Numbered from the stretch's first letter, positions 23,965 through 35,705 are shown. The stretch: 64,000 nucleotides of DNA from Lepiota brunneoincarnata (GCA_023014365.1 JAEBUN010000020.1:248001-312000), one strand, 5' to 3'. Notes: generated from the sequence alone by a model not told the origin. Made by a program: numbers and translations.

Positions 23965-25754
23965 TCATGGTTGAGGAGCCTGGCGGGGGAATGAAGGGAC
24001 AAGATCGAGCTCTCTAACATCTACACCCGCGAAGTCTCGATTCTTCACCCTTCTGGTCTCGATCTCGCGTTTTGCAAGCCACAAATGTGCCAAGTACATA
24101 CAATCCTTCGCCTATACATGGGGTCATCCTCGACGACCAGGAGAAAGGGGGAGGAGGAACTCACCACAACGAACAATCCCAGTCCAATTGAATTCCTCCA
24201 CCACACCGGGTCCAACTCGGCCCACGTTTTTGTACCGCTCCACAAGCTTCCAAACATGACCCTGGCAATGTACCCCAACCTTTTCAGCCCCCCGCCTCCA
24301 TCTTTATCATCACTAGGAGGATACGCATATACTGATGGCGGCAGTCCATTCAACAACCGGCGGTGGGGCTTGATACCAAGGAAATCCCGGAGTATGTGCG
24401 AGTGTTTTGAGAGGTGGAAGAGAAGGGAACCCATGACGTTGGAGATGTAGGGGATGAGAAGGGCGCCGCCGACACGTCGGCCGAGAGAGGTTGTGTTGAC
24501 CTCAATAAGATGTTCGGCTGCAGCTAGGTTGGCTGCATCCGGATCTTGTGGCGCGTTGTTGTTATTTCCATCAACGCCCCCAACGGCGTTGGCATTGGCA
24601 TTGGCGTTGGCGTTGGCGTTGGCTCCACCGACGGCTTCATGTCCCTGTTGCTCGTCGTCCATATCTATATTTTGTTCATTCCCGTCCCCATCTTGGACAT
24701 TCGCCCGGATCCGTATCATAAAAGGACCTTCATTAAATTGGATCCCAAGCCGATTGCGCCTCCCTGTTTCGCTCAGATTGGCACCCAGCAGCCAAAATGA
24801 GAACTTTTGCAGCAACTTTCGGTATGCCATGCGTACTATTGGTGCGATGAAGAGACCAAAGATGATTGGGGAGGGCGGCCAAGCTCGTATACGTGGCCCG
24901 TGTGGTCTGTCCCTCTTATGCCATGGTTCATGATGCATCCACTGATGAGCCACGGGTGATGGAGGCCAGACGAGGAGGATGGGAAGGAGTGTGGGGAGTG
25001 TCGGGGAGGTGGAGAGGCGAGAAGATATTAAACTAATTGGAAGGAGGGGAAGATTGATAAAGGCTGTCCATGGCCAGTTGGAGGGGTCGTCTGTCAGGAG
25101 CATATCAAACATTCTGGAGTCATGTTAGGATTTGGATAAATGAGGAGTAAGGACAACATACTCCTTGCCGACATACTGCTGTACTGCCCAGGCCCCATAA
25201 GCGGTCAGCATAATGTACACGCCTTATTATATTCGTATCAGAACAAGCCCTTCTCATCAGAAAGGATTACGCACCAGAGCCCATCACACCCGCTACACCA
25301 GCAATACTAACCAACGTAAATACACCCCCAACCTTCTGCAAGGCCCTATTACCGGCGCTGAGGATATCTAGAAATATTGATTTATCACTCTCTAACTCGT
25401 ACTTCGTTCCACACTGTGGACACTTGAGTGCATTTGGAGCCCGTTGCGCATTGCTCTGCGCAGTCTGTATCCATTGCAGGAGACATGACTCGTGTGCAAC
25501 GAGTGTACAATTGCATGGATGTGTCCATGGCCGCGCTGTGCTCTCTTGTGCTACCGCCGAGATGTAAGTATGGGATTGGGAAGGATGTCTGGTGAAGCTG
25601 ACCCGCGTCGAACGGCTCCTCTTCCCGGCAGATGTAACACAACTTGACCTGTGCTGGGTGTAAGCATGGCTGTTGAGCACAGTCTGGTACTGTTCCGTAT
25701 ACATACGCGGAGGTCGTTTACGGTGGGAACACGGGATGAGTGGGAGGACATCAT
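23965..25754 (-). CDS. RING-CH (MARCH-type) multi-pass membrane ubiquitin ligase
   Basis: Exon 1 starts MSSHSSRVPTVNDLR (ATG at 25754, with a second ATG one codon later). After an intron (GTATGT...GCACAG) the RING-CH domain begins: KLCYICREEEPFDAG, then HPCNCTLVAHESCLLQWI and LKCPQCGTKYELE. This is the C4HC3 ligand order of RING-variant E3s such as MARCH5. Hydrophobic segments follow: GVFTLVSIAGVAGVMGSG, a stretch near FINLPLLPISLISSRLS, SPIIFGLFIAPIVRMAY and GGALLIPYISNVMGSLLF. A hydrophilic loop carries an (Asn-Ala)n repeat. The last exon (after GTGAGT...TATAG) reads AKDCMYLAHLWLAKREIE and ends APQP-stop at 23965. Likely an E3 in ER or mitochondrial outer membrane; substrate unknown. All joins keep frame. 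Confidence 0.8.
24585..24620 (+). repeat. (GGCRTT)6 microsatellite coding for Asn-Ala repeats
   Basis: Six perfect-length 6-nt units with G/A variation at the fourth base. On the minus strand they encode alternating Ala and Asn in the hydrophilic loop of the RING-CH protein, next to a run of four Asn. Length change in steps of six would keep frame. Confidence 0.85.
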
Positions 25755-25848
25755 GGTCTGCGATTGTCAGGGAACCGGGCACGTCTCGAAATGACCTCGT
25801 TGCTTCCCACGCAAGTTTGCTATTCTGGGATACCTCACAAACTACATT

Positions 25849-27231
25849 TTACCATCCAAGCTGTTCATACGTCCACCCATCCACAGTCCCATTCTCATCT
25901 GCTTTGTTGCATAGCCTCTCGTTCCTGTCCAGTTTGTTGATTTTCTCTACGTCTTCTTTCTCTAATGCTATGAGCTACGCCGCAGCCCTGTCTGTCAGCA
26001 CGCCATCTAGACACGGGTCAGCCTCGGGGACGTACAGTGACGTTCTCCTTCTGTCGGCCGGCGTCTACACTTTTCGGGACAATTACTGTACCCCTTTGTA
26101 TGTGCCACGCGAGAATAACCTGGTTGGCAGTGGCATTGTATTTCTTGGCCAGCTCGGCGATGAGGGGGTTGTTTCGGACAGTTGCGTATCCTACATGTCT
26201 CGATCCTTAGTCAAGGGGCTCCTCCAATGGCGCTCTCACTTACCACTAGGAGCATACGCAGTGATTGCGATACCTTTCTCGCTGCAGTACTTCACCAGCT
26301 CGTTTTGAGCCAAGTATGGATGCATCCTAACACATCCCATTACATGAGGCCTACGAGAGGTTCCTTCAGACGTGACAACACTCACTCGACCTGATTCATA
26401 GCGGGAACAACTTTTGCCGTCTTCAATAATTGGTCCAATCTACCTCTGCATCAAGCACACTTGTCAGGGAACACAAAGTGGGCAACACCTACGTCTTGAT
26501 CGAGAAATTGCTAACCCCAATCGCCCGGACTTTGCCCGTGTCCAATAATTTCTCCATCTCAGCCCAACTTTCATTGAATGTGACATCATCCCTCGTCTTC
26601 CACGAACCATCTGGGTTCTTCACAGGCTTTCCATCTGGCTCCATCCGATTAGAATACCTTCAATCAAAAAATGAAAGAGCGACACACTCTCATACAAAAC
26701 AAACTGTGGCCAATGCAATCAGGTACAAATCGATATACCCCAATCCTAGCGCTTCCAAACTCTGCTCGAACGACTTGGCAACTTGATCATGGTGATTCTG
26801 TCTGTACACGTCATGTTTCCCTGTGTCCTCCTTGCAGAGAATTCTCTCTCTCGGTACTCACGGTAGCTTGGTCGTCACAAATATCTCCTCCCTTGGTATC
26901 CCAGATTCCCTTACCGCCTCACCAACGGCTCTTTCGGTCCCGTAATCGCTGGCGGTATCAATATGCCTAAAACCGGCCTACGAGACAAAAGCACAGGGAC
27001 AACTTGGGTTTCCAGCCCCAGATTCATCATTTAGACGAATCGTACCTGCAAAGCAGGTCCCAATCCAGCCCTTGACTGCACCCTGGGACACAGGGTCCGA
27101 TCTCGCCCACGCCCCCGAGCCTATCAGTACAAGAGATTCCCAACTATCGCGACATTGAAAATATGAACGGACGTACCGACCATGGGTATCTCTATGCCAT
27201 TGTTCAATTTGATCTTCAGTAACTGCGCCAT
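25849..27231 (-). CDS. Aldo/keto reductase (AKR), one +1 frame break
   Basis: NAD(P)H-dependent carbonyl reductase family. Starts [19 protein letters not shown] at 27231. Exons then give [34 protein letters not shown] (with the family Asp and Tyr), [117 protein letters not shown] and a C-terminus ending YEQLGW-stop at 25849. The catalytic Asp, Tyr, Lys (TTKL) and His (LIHWPQ) are present. The His region needs a +1 correction: the minus strand reads ATTGCATTGGCC where ATT-CAT-TGG-CCA is expected (extra base at 26716). The phase of the last intron is not resolved. Only about 95 bp separate it from the RING-CH start. Confidence 0.82.
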
Positions 27232-27684
27232 CCGGGATGTTGCTCGTCTGAGAGAGAGAGGGAGATCTCAAGGGTTACAAATACTCCAAAGCTTGTGTAA
27301 TAGTTCCGGAATGCACATGTCGAGAGGATATTTTTGTTTGACATATTATTGACAACAGGCCAAGTAGCCTATCAGAAATGACGCAGCGCGTGCGCACCAT
27401 CAATGATGCATGTGCTAGCGTATTTTCAAATTTGGGTCAATAGGCGCGCAAAATAACGGGTCAGAATAAGCCGGGGTCGGCACATAAACATATATTGAGA
27501 AAATCTCATTATATAGAGTCAGACTGTAAACATGCTGAGCACGCTCGGATATAGAGCGTTCTTTGACTCTAAAAAAGAAACACAAGACGGAGAAATCAAG
27601 ACGAGGTTTTTTTAAGGCATACAGGGGCATAGAGAAGAGGCAGCCAAAGAAAAGGAACAGGGTCAGTCGACGGGAGATCAAGAC
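27232..27684. other. Intergenic region upstream of the aldo/keto reductase
   Basis: About 450 bp: the AKR promoter side and the 3' end of the SR gene. No coding signal seen. A GAGAGAGAGGGAGA purine tract lies at about 27248-27263. Confidence 0.45.
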
Positions 27685-28720
27685 TCAATTATCATAAGGA
27701 GGGGTGCGGGCGTTGTCTCTCTTGTCGTCGCGGTCCTCAACAGAATCTTTCTTGCCATTTTCTTCCGCGTGGGGGGGCGGGGTCCTTGCACGGTCCCGCT
27801 CACGGTCACGGTCTTCACGGTGGTGGTCGCGGTCACGTTCACGGTCCCTATCATCGCGTCTTCGGTCGGGCGACGGGGTCCTGCGCACACGGGGAGACCT
27901 GCTGTGCCTCCTACGGTCACGGTCGCGGTCATGGTCCCTGTCGCGATCGTCCCTTCGACGAGGGCTCCGGGAACGATCGCGGCTTCGATGCGAAGGAGAG
28001 CGTCTTTCGTATCGCCAGACTGAAGAGGGAGGATTCTTTGCCCACTTAACTCACGTGTTAGCGCTTTGGGGCAAGGATGACGAGAATTTGAAACCAACCT
28101 GGATGCTCAACCGACTACCTTCAAAGTAGCGTCCATGCCTAAAATGGTGTAATAAGGGATTGTGTTTGCTTAGCAGAAATTTTTAGGACATACATGTCGT
28201 AGTAAGCATCTTCAGCGTCGCGACCGCTGCGAAACTCCACAAAAGCGTAGCTAACGGGGGTGGTCGAGATGTTGAGCGTTGCTGTATTCGGGTATATAAT
28301 CGATAGAAATTGCGGTAACGGCCGAACGGGTCGTCGACGTGTTCTCGCGAGCGAAAGAGAGGGAGAAAGCGACGGAAAAGCGGCTCGCTTCGGAGAGTGT
28401 AAAACACTACGATGGCTGGTTGCCACCAGGCGATGCGGAACGTTCGACTCGACTCGATAGCGATTCGACTTGTCGACTAACCAAAAGGAAAGTGTTGGAT
28501 AGGAAGAGGAGACTCACGGATTTGAACTCGAGCGGGGGTTTCGCGGGGCAGGGACATCACAACGGATGAGGGCTCCAAAGCTGAGGAGATAGGAGCGGAG
28601 TGAGCACAGCACGATGTTATGAACGAGAGAGAGCGCTGCTCACCGTTCAAACTCGTATGCAAGATCGCGAGCGCGTGTTGAGGGATGAAAGCCACTGACG
28701 AAAAGGATACGCGGCGCCAT
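27685..28720 (-). CDS. SR-family splicing factor (one RRM plus RS domain)
   Basis: Starts MAPRILFVSGFHPSTRARDL, which contains RNP2 (ILFVSG). Short exons continue YEFERFGALIRCDVPAPRN, then RNP1 YAFVEFRSGRDAEDAYYDM, GRYFEGSRLSIQWAKNPPS, and a long RS-type tail (RRDDRDRDHDRDRDRRRHS, SPRVRRTPSPDRRR) ending DNARTPPYDN-stop. One RRM followed by Arg-Asp/Arg-Ser repeats is the architecture of SRSF/Srp proteins that define exons. In this tail Asp replaces many of the Ser residues, so it is RD-rich rather than purely RS. Five exons, introns of 50-80 nt. The gene diverges from the PPR gene at 28901 with 180 bp between start codons. Confidence 0.82.
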
Positions 28721-28900
28721 CAAGCAAGTGCAGGGCAAAGTTGGTTTGCACCAAAATTCGCTGGTAAAAAGCACACTTGTTTGGTTCTATTTGTCTGCTA
28801 CTGAAAAGGCTCTTTCGTTCTTTGCCGTTCAGGGAGCCAGGTATGAACCTAAGTTCTATTCAGTTCTTTCGCTCACGGCGCTAGCAGATGCCCGTCTCGC

Positions 28901-31192
28901 ATGCGCAATATCGTTTCTAAGCCCGCACAAGTTTTTCTGGCCGCCAGACGCGCCCTTTCCACTTTTCCATATCGCTATGAGGCCACACCCACGTTGAAGA
29001 CACACAAATGCATCATCGCCTTGGCCCACAAGCATACCAAGAACCCGTTATGGCGTTTGATTGACGCACTCCGCCATCCAAGGCATCTCCTCAGTCTCTC
29101 TGAGGCTTTGCATGGCAACGGAATATCCGTCGAGTTGTTTGAACGGTGGAAGCCGGTGATGCACACCTCCGACCTTGCAAGCGTGTCGCGGGAGGACCTA
29201 CCGTCCTGGGTCGTTCTCTACCTGATCAGCAGCAAAGTTCGATCATCCAAACACGCCCACGGTGCTATGATGGATCTCATATACTCGCACCTTGAAGTTG
29301 CACCCAAAGAGATACATGGTCCACTTATCCTCCTCGCTGCCATCCAGCTAGCTCGTTTCAACCTTGTCGTGCCGCTGCGCCGCCTCGCAGAAACATTTCT
29401 CACCACATGGATTGAAGACCCCAGCGTCTACTTCAATCTCATGCTCCAGGTCATCTCCCGCGTCCCGAATCGTACCGTCGAGAATGCCAACATCGCCGTT
29501 CTGCTGCTTAAAGCCATGGAGTCACGCCAACTCGTACTTACACACGATACCTACGGAGCACTGCTTAACGACCGTTTTGTCACTCTCCAGCTGACAAAAT
29601 ACCTCCAAACTCGCATGGTGCAAGAGGGCTTCATACCCCACACCATTCACCTTGAGGCGTATTTGCGATTCTTTGCGAAGGATGGTGCCATTCATAATGC
29701 ACGCGAGTACTACAACGCGATCTGTGCACAGGATGCCCTGCCAGACGCGTCTTCCACATTGCTTAACCCTTCCTCTGCCCCCTCGGTTCGTGCCACCACA
29801 ACCATACTTGGTGGTCATCAATCCGTTAATTCCGCATTTGCGTTCCTCCGTAAACTTAGGGCCACGAACTCACTACCGTCGACGATTGTCCCAAGCCGTG
29901 CACGAGGTCAAGGAGCATTCACCCGCCTCAGTCGCACCAAGTTTTTGAACATTCACGACTTTACTTCGGCCTTGTGCGTCGTTGTGCGTGATCGCAAGTC
30001 TAAACCTTTTCACCTCATCAAAATGTTCGACCGAGCCCCTGCTGGGCGCCCAACGGTCGCCACTTACACCGTCCTCATCCGTGGACTCCTTTTACGAAGT
30101 GACACAGTCAACGCTGTGTCTTTTTGGAAACAGCTGTTGAAAAGCGGACTCGCGATTGATTCTGAGGCTCTCGCCACTGGTGTGGTTGCGCTAACACGGG
30201 CTGGTAGACCTTACGATGCTTTTGTGCTCCTCGAACAATACGCTGCTCGCCCGGGCAATGATGCCGTTGTCTCCCTCCATAGATCAGTCAAGGTGACACC
30301 AAAGACGATCAATGACTTCATGGTCGCCTTGAATCGTATCCAACGCCCCGATGTTGTATTTGGACTCTGGGACAGTATGGAGAGGCTCTACGATGTGGCA
30401 CCCAACTCCATTTCCCTTTCTATTCTCCTCCAGTCTGTCCGTTTGGCTCGAAAGCTCGATGACTCTCTTTCTGGGGCTATTGCCCAATTGTCCCTCAAAA
30501 ACCCCTTCCGTCGACGACGAGTGTCTCAAGACCCACAGACACGGGAGGAAGCCGTCCAAGCGATTCGAGAGCTCTTGTATGACTCGAGGAAAAGGGAAGT
30601 GCGGGGATACAAGTCTGGCATCTGGAATGACCAACTCTCTGCCCCTGCTGCACGGAAAGTTTTCTTGCAAGCGCTTTTTGGGATGGCACACTCGCTGGGT
30701 AAGTATGAAGGTTTGTTGGCAACGGAGTCCCCCGCAAGTGCTACCCGCACATCGTTCGACTCGGACCCAGCCACGCTTGGTTTTCCGAAACTTGGACCTA
30801 TAAAATACAAGTTTGAACCCTTTGTGGACCTCCTCTTCGCCCCCTCCGGCACATCACCTCGAACACACTACCCGACAATCACCGTGACAAACAAGAACTG
30901 CCTAGACTACATTGCGCTCTTGGGCGTCGACTCTCGCGCGGTTGAGATACCACTCGTACTCGCGTGGATGAAACTCCTGGGGCTTCAGCCGTCAGAATCG
31001 ACTTTGGGATTGAGTTTGGCGTTGTGGAGTGAAGTGAGTGTGCAGGCGCCGTTGGTAGAGAAGTGGCAGGGTGGGCCCGGGAAGGGGGAGTATGCCAGAT
31101 TGGTGGAATGGATTACGAAGTGGGTTGGAGAGGGGCGACTGCCTTCGCCACCGATATTGGAGAAAATGGGAGAAGGGTTGTTGGGGCGATGA
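28901..31192 (+). CDS. Mitochondrial PPR protein, single exon
   Basis: One uninterrupted frame of 763 codons. The N-terminus (MRNIVSKPAQVFLAARRAL, then STFPYRYEATPTLKTHK) is basic and lacks acidic residues, as in a mitochondrial presequence. PPR-like helix pairs recur: DPSVYFNLMLQVISRVPN, THDTYGALLNDRFV, HLEAYLRFFAKDGAIHNAR, TVATYTVLIRGLLLRSDT, AIDSEALATGVVALTRAGR and NSISLSILLQSVRLARKL. Such proteins process or translate mitochondrial transcripts; the target cannot be read from this sequence. It is the longest intact frame in the window, which is useful as a control for the frame breaks elsewhere. Divergent from the SR gene. Confidence 0.8.
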   Translation: MRNIVSKPAQVFLAARRALSTFPYRYEATPTLKTHKCIIALAHKHTKNPLWRLIDALRHPRHLLSLSEALHGNGISVELFERWKPVMHTSDLASVSREDLPSWVVLYLISSKVRSSKHAHGAMMDLIYSHLEVAPKEIHGPLILLAAIQLARFNLVVPLRRLAETFLTTWIEDPSVYFNLMLQVISRVPNRTVENANIAVLLLKAMESRQLVLTHDTYGALLNDRFVTLQLTKYLQTRMVQEGFIPHTIHLEAYLRFFAKDGAIHNAREYYNAICAQDALPDASSTLLNPSSAPSVRATTTILGGHQSVNSAFAFLRKLRATNSLPSTIVPSRARGQGAFTRLSRTKFLNIHDFTSALCVVVRDRKSKPFHLIKMFDRAPAGRPTVATYTVLIRGLLLRSDTVNAVSFWKQLLKSGLAIDSEALATGVVALTRAGRPYDAFVLLEQYAARPGNDAVVSLHRSVKVTPKTINDFMVALNRIQRPDVVFGLWDSMERLYDVAPNSISLSILLQSVRLARKLDDSLSGAIAQLSLKNPFRRRRVSQDPQTREEAVQAIRELLYDSRKREVRGYKSGIWNDQLSAPAARKVFLQALFGMAHSLGKYEGLLATESPASATRTSFDSDPATLGFPKLGPIKYKFEPFVDLLFAPSGTSPRTHYPTITVTNKNCLDYIALLGVDSRAVEIPLVLAWMKLLGLQPSESTLGLSLALWSEVSVQAPLVEKWQGGPGKGEYARLVEWITKWVGEGRLPSPPILEKMGEGLLGR

Positions 31193-31423
31193 GAGAGAGG
31201 AGATAAGGGCTGGGAGAAGGAGTACGCAAGTACATGCAATGGCTGTCTTGCGAAATTTTTAAAGGGAGGATTAGAGTTTGGACGGCAAACAGCATCTTTT
31301 CCGAGGATATCAATTCTCGGCTACTCTAAGAGTTAGTCAGGAAGGAGCGTAAGAGGGAACCTCGAAGAACTATAAAGGTTCAATGAAGTCCCTTCAAACT
31401 CGTATAGGAATCCCGGCATCCTT

Positions 31424-31927
31424 TCAGGAAGATTTAGAACAAAGAAAAGGCATATATTCTGATAGGGATGCGCAACCAGCTTCACACATAAGTCTGCAGG
31501 AACACGCGTAATGCACTCTTGCTTTGCCCTCCCTTCCCCAGGCTTCTTTAAATTCGGCTTTTAATTTCTCTGTATTCTGCCTCATCTCTCTCCCTCTTTC
31601 ACCGCGACAGGCGTCAATAACTTGCCTGATTTCTTTGCCTACCGCTCCACGCGTCCCCTCAGGTATCTGTCCGTTCCTGTGTAGGGGTCCCCCCAATGGA
31701 TCCCAAAGAATAGGTAGCCCGTACGAGGAAGTGTTGGCACAAAAGAACTCCTGGTGGGCATTGATAAGCTTGGCAAATCTGTGTGGTGATATTGCTGTAA
31801 CGAGTGGCTGGCGGATGTTTTCGAAGATTAGTTGTGTTGAGCTCACAAGCTCATGTCGAGCGACTTGAGCCCTTTTCCCCGCGACATACCGTTTTAGGAC
31901 ATTCGTTTTAGATACCCCTGTAGACAC
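31424..31927 (-). pseudogene. C-terminal remnant of a UDP-glycosyltransferase (GT1-like)
   Basis: One 167-codon frame. The middle reads LHRNGQIPEGTRGAVGKEI, RQVIDACRGERGREMRQN and KLKAEFKEAWGREGKARVH, which matches the last ~60 residues of agaricomycete UDP-glucosyltransferase-like proteins (pattern LYRNG.xPxGTREAVG.EIRQ...CRGE, then ..AWxEDGxAR). The catalytic N-terminal domain and the sugar-nucleotide binding motif that should come before are absent: 31928-32389 holds nothing similar. The part ahead of the match (AISPHRFAKLINAHQEFF) is not family-like, so it may be a fusion of unrelated sequence. I read this as a truncated, non-functional copy. Confidence 0.55.
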
Positions 31928-32389
31928 CGGGCATGTCTTCGCTCGTTTATGGGCATCCGTGGGTAGTGTATATACCTACTAGCTTGCCGTTAGACACCTC
32001 AGTACTCGCGTTATGAACTACTGAGACTTGGATATTCTACAAGTTGGACTTCGTGCCTCCTTGCGCACTAACTCGTGATCATCCTTATCAGGCATGATGA
32101 ATCCGCCATGCAACTTGAACAATCATGACGAATCCCCTCTTGCCACCAGTGTTATTGTGCTGATGTGGGTCGGTGGACCTTGCGGTACTTTAAACCAGCC
32201 AGGTCGACACAAAAGACAATCTTTTGTCCAGCTGCGTCTCGATGTAGCACCCAGTCTGATTTGCCATGAGCCATGGCATTAAATTTACCACAGAATGACC
32301 GACGCATACTATCGGCAGTGAACTGGTAGGTCATCTGTGTCGGAACGAGTCGAAGAATTAAACGGTTGGTACATTACATGTATTCAACA
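31928..32389. other. Intergenic region, no gene seen
   Basis: About 460 bp between the glycosyltransferase remnant and the DUF6535 gene. Short frames only; nothing recognised. Confidence 0.45.
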
Positions 32390-34347
32390 TCAGGCAAGAC
32401 CTCGCCATATCAAATAGTTCGCAAGATATGGATACAGAGAGGATGAGGTGGTTTCGAAAGCTGCATCCAACTGACTCCCAAATCGCTCTTGGATCACAGC
32501 ATTCAAACCCTGACGATAATCGCTGACGGCCCTTCGGTCGCTAGTGCCCTTGCAAACAAGGGAGAGCCTGTAAAGAGGTGCACCCTGCTTCAACCTCGTC
32601 TCGGAATCATTCAAACCCGCTTTTGGTGGTCTTTTAATCCACTCCAACAACTCTTTCAGCGCCTCCTCGACCAGTGGTGGCACCGGATCCTGGCCCCTGT
32701 TTTCCACAAGGATGGAGCGAATGATTTCAAACATGGCATTGATGTGACTTTTACCGCAGTCAAGATTGTCCCTTAAGCATTTTGAGGGTGCATCGAAGTG
32801 TTCGCTCTCTTTTCTCTGGAGTATATTGTCAGACTAAGCGAGTTGTTAAGGATACAGCGCCTACCGTGAGAGATCAGAGCTACGTTGTTCCGATTTATCG
32901 GGCACACCATGTCTTTATTCATAGCTCGTCCCTCATTAATCTTTAAGAAAAGACTGAGACGCTGTTGCAGTAGAGCCGGTAACATATGCCCTTGTTCGAT
33001 CTTCTCCCCTAAATGCTCCAACGCGTGGGCGACAATAAGGTCCTTCAGGTATTCTATCTTCTCAAGTCTCGATGTTGTAGGCCCAAATCCTTGATCCGCT
33101 CGTCTAACCAACTCGGCGCGACGACGATCCATCCGCCTGAGCGTGGCCTCGAGAGCGACCTTGTAATCAAGATCTCGAAGACACCGACCGACAGCATCCA
33201 CTACCTTCTGGTTCTGAACAAACATCTCCCCGATCCGAGCAATACCACGGCCGACGTCATTCTTTTTATCGCGCTGCAATATTTCGCGGCGGTCGCGCAA
33301 GAAACGGTCGTAACCCAACCACCCCTGGACCCTGAACAGCTCGGAGAATTTGCTGGGTCGCTCTCCCTTTCTGCCTCGTCGATTTTACTTTATGGATGAG
33401 GTACGAGACGAGTGCCGCACATTTATGAAACATCCAAGCTTGGGGGGATTTGTATGGACATTGTGAGAACTCGGTATTAGGAAAGATGCAAATCCAAATG
33501 CATTGGAGGGTTGGGAGTAGGGTTGTAGCCAATATGAAGAAGAATGTGAGCCCAACAAGAGCCGAGACGAGGATGGCGGCTATTCGGTCAACTTTCCACA
33601 AGACTTCAATGAAGCCTGCGAAGAACAGCACAAGTGCACTAATCAAAAGAACAGGTAGTGCACCGAGGATCTTGAAGACCTGCCATTTCTTCAGGCCCTG
33701 GAAGCGCATTTCATGGAGTGCAACATCTTCGCGATGAGGAATACTCGCGTCTCGTTCATATTCGCGTATCCACTGAAGACATAAGACCCCGACAACGACA
33801 GTGGTCAAGCTGAGCGCGAGACTGAGAAACCAAAAGGTGTTGATTCGGTTGGCTGAGCCTGGAGCACTCAGCTGGGGATCAAGGTTGATGACAGGAGCAT
33901 TTGGTCTAGGGTTTGTCATATTATCGAGCTGACGAATGACAGTCCTGAGAAGGAGTACTGTCATTTCCGCTGGGTCTTCTTGTACGGTGTGGAATGATTC
34001 AATAGCGAATGCGGTGACGACACCCGAGAACAAGCCGGCCTAAGGTGGGTTTAAGGACACAAAGATAAGTTAAGGGTATAGATATTTAACACCCACAAAG
34101 ATGAGCAGCTTGTCCACCTCCTCTCGCCAACTCTCACAGAGGCCTTTTGCGTGTCTCTTTGCATAATCATTGCAGACCTCCCAAGGATCAATGTCTTTCT
34201 TCACTTCAACATATACGCTGTTATCGATGGGGGTGCGAGGGGGTGAGGGAAGCGGCGAAGGTAACTAACAAGAAAAATCAGTGCGAGGAGTGGGTGTGCG
34301 GGATAAACCCCAATACTCGCCTCAGCTGGGATAGTGGGGGTCGACAT
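32390..34347 (-). CDS. DUF6535-type multi-pass membrane protein
   Basis: Exon 1 is MSTPTIPAEASIG, spliced (GTTTAT...TTGTTAG) to LPSPLPSPPRTPIDNSV, DIDPWEVCNDYAKRHAK and WREEVDKLLIFV. Then AGLFSGVVTAFAIESF and EDPAEMTVLLLRTVIRQL, the DUF6535 hallmark found across agaricomycetes, with transmembrane helices FWFLSLALSLTTVVVGVL, VFKILGALPVLLISALVL and IAAILVSALVGLTFFFIL. The C-terminal half is soluble and helical: GYDRFLRDRREILQRDKK, DAVGRCLRDLDYKVALEA and MFEIIRSILVENRGQD, ending NYLIWRGLA-stop. Function unknown for the family; it is typically multicopy and lineage-expanded. A +1 shift is needed somewhere in 33280-33340 to pass from the third-helix exon to FSELFRVQGWLGYDRF. Confidence 0.75.
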
Positions 34348-35705
34348 CTAGTCCAACACCACAACTTGAGCAACCCGCAACATAGTATAGACGGCCAATC
34401 CTTTATAGAAAATGGGTTCGCCCGAGGTTTGACGCTGAGCAGAGAGGTGAAGGTGGCCTCGCGTCCTCCATGTGCGAGTCACAAGGATCGAAATCGAAGG
34501 GTCCTACCATAAATCTGGTCAGAGCCGGTTACGTGTGGCGTCGATAACCCCTGTAGAACCGCCCTTGAATGGCCCAAAGATGTGGTGGAATCTAAGGAGA
34601 ACAACTTCTTGAACGTGACTGAACATCACACAAATTCAAATCCCACCGACTATTATTGTATATAGGCGAGGTCTGATATCTGCAACATGCGAAAGCTGAA
34701 CCCGAAGACCTATCACATATTATCGTAACCCATTGAACAGACAATCCGTCGAACTTGCATTGATCCTCGTTTTCGAGCAACATGACCTAGGGTCTGGTTC
34801 TCCGTAATTATGTCGAGAGTACCCTCATCCAGCACTCTGGCACCATCAGGGGACCGAATTGTGCTCGTGTCTGAGGATTGTCGCGCCAACGGCAAGTTAA
34901 CCTCATGTTTCATATAAGAGCCGAAATAAGTCTGGCATGTTGAGCGTCAAATCCCCCCTCTTAACGTGGTAGGCGAGTGCGCACGATTTACATGGAAAAC
35001 CGGTTATAACAACTGCGGAGACTGTCTACTTGCTAGTATGCAGGCGCAAAAGAGAAGCCAGATATCGAATGCTGTTGTCTGGCAGGCAGGAGGCTGCGGA
35101 TCGCAGCGGAGAAGTCTAAGAAGACTTTAGCAACAGCCCTATCACAGGCGAAGATACCTCGCGTCAAAAATAGGGCTATTAACGGTTGTGCATCGGCAGA
35201 AAAAGAATCAGCACTCACCCGGTGAATGTATTGAAGAAAGAACATCTCTGAGGAACTGAAACATTATTGGCATGCTCTGCATATTTGCCTAATAAACAAG
35301 CAAAATGTAAGAGGGGGCAGGAATAATGGCGGTAGGAGTAATAAGTATAGGTTCTATAACAAGTCATCGATTGGCACCTTAGCCACCACCATAGGGCCTG
35401 TAATAGTGAAACGCAGCAGGCAGGAAAGACATTCCTCGAAACGGAATTCCCCCCCCCCCTGACGGCTCACCGTGGGCACCGTTCAGCGCTGGACATTCGA
35501 ATCCCCGAAGTCGGTCGATCTCTCTACTGGGAAGCTGTCGTGCCATTCAGCTCAAAGTTGCTTGGTGCTAAACTCGGGATACAGAAATATAGGACTCTAT
35601 CGAATAGCAGTGGGGAGTGTGTTATCTAGAATCACTTGGTAGAAGGTAGGAGTAGGGTAGTGGGATATAGTCATGTATGGTAGAATCGTTGAGAAATGTG
35701 GGGAT
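34348..35705. other. 1.36-kb region with no supportable gene
   Basis: Several short frames of 60-80 codons on the minus strand (34592-34783, 34713-34913, 35033-35245) could be pieces of a decayed gene but match nothing I know. A ten-base C run sits at 35450-35459. Confidence 0.45.

Noticed and set aside
24454..24933. Plus-strand 159-codon frame with an Ala-Leu repeat
   Set aside because: It is the complement of the Asn-Ala repeat and membrane segments of the RING-CH gene.
27704..28129. Long plus-strand frames over the SR gene
   Set aside because: They are complements of the Arg-Asp/Arg-Ser repeat tail; the minus-strand frame has the RRM and correct introns.
35480..35560. Possible second tRNA (TTCGAATCCCCG resembles a T arm)
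   Set aside because: The bases left of the loop do not pair with CCCCG and no anticodon or acceptor stem can be built.
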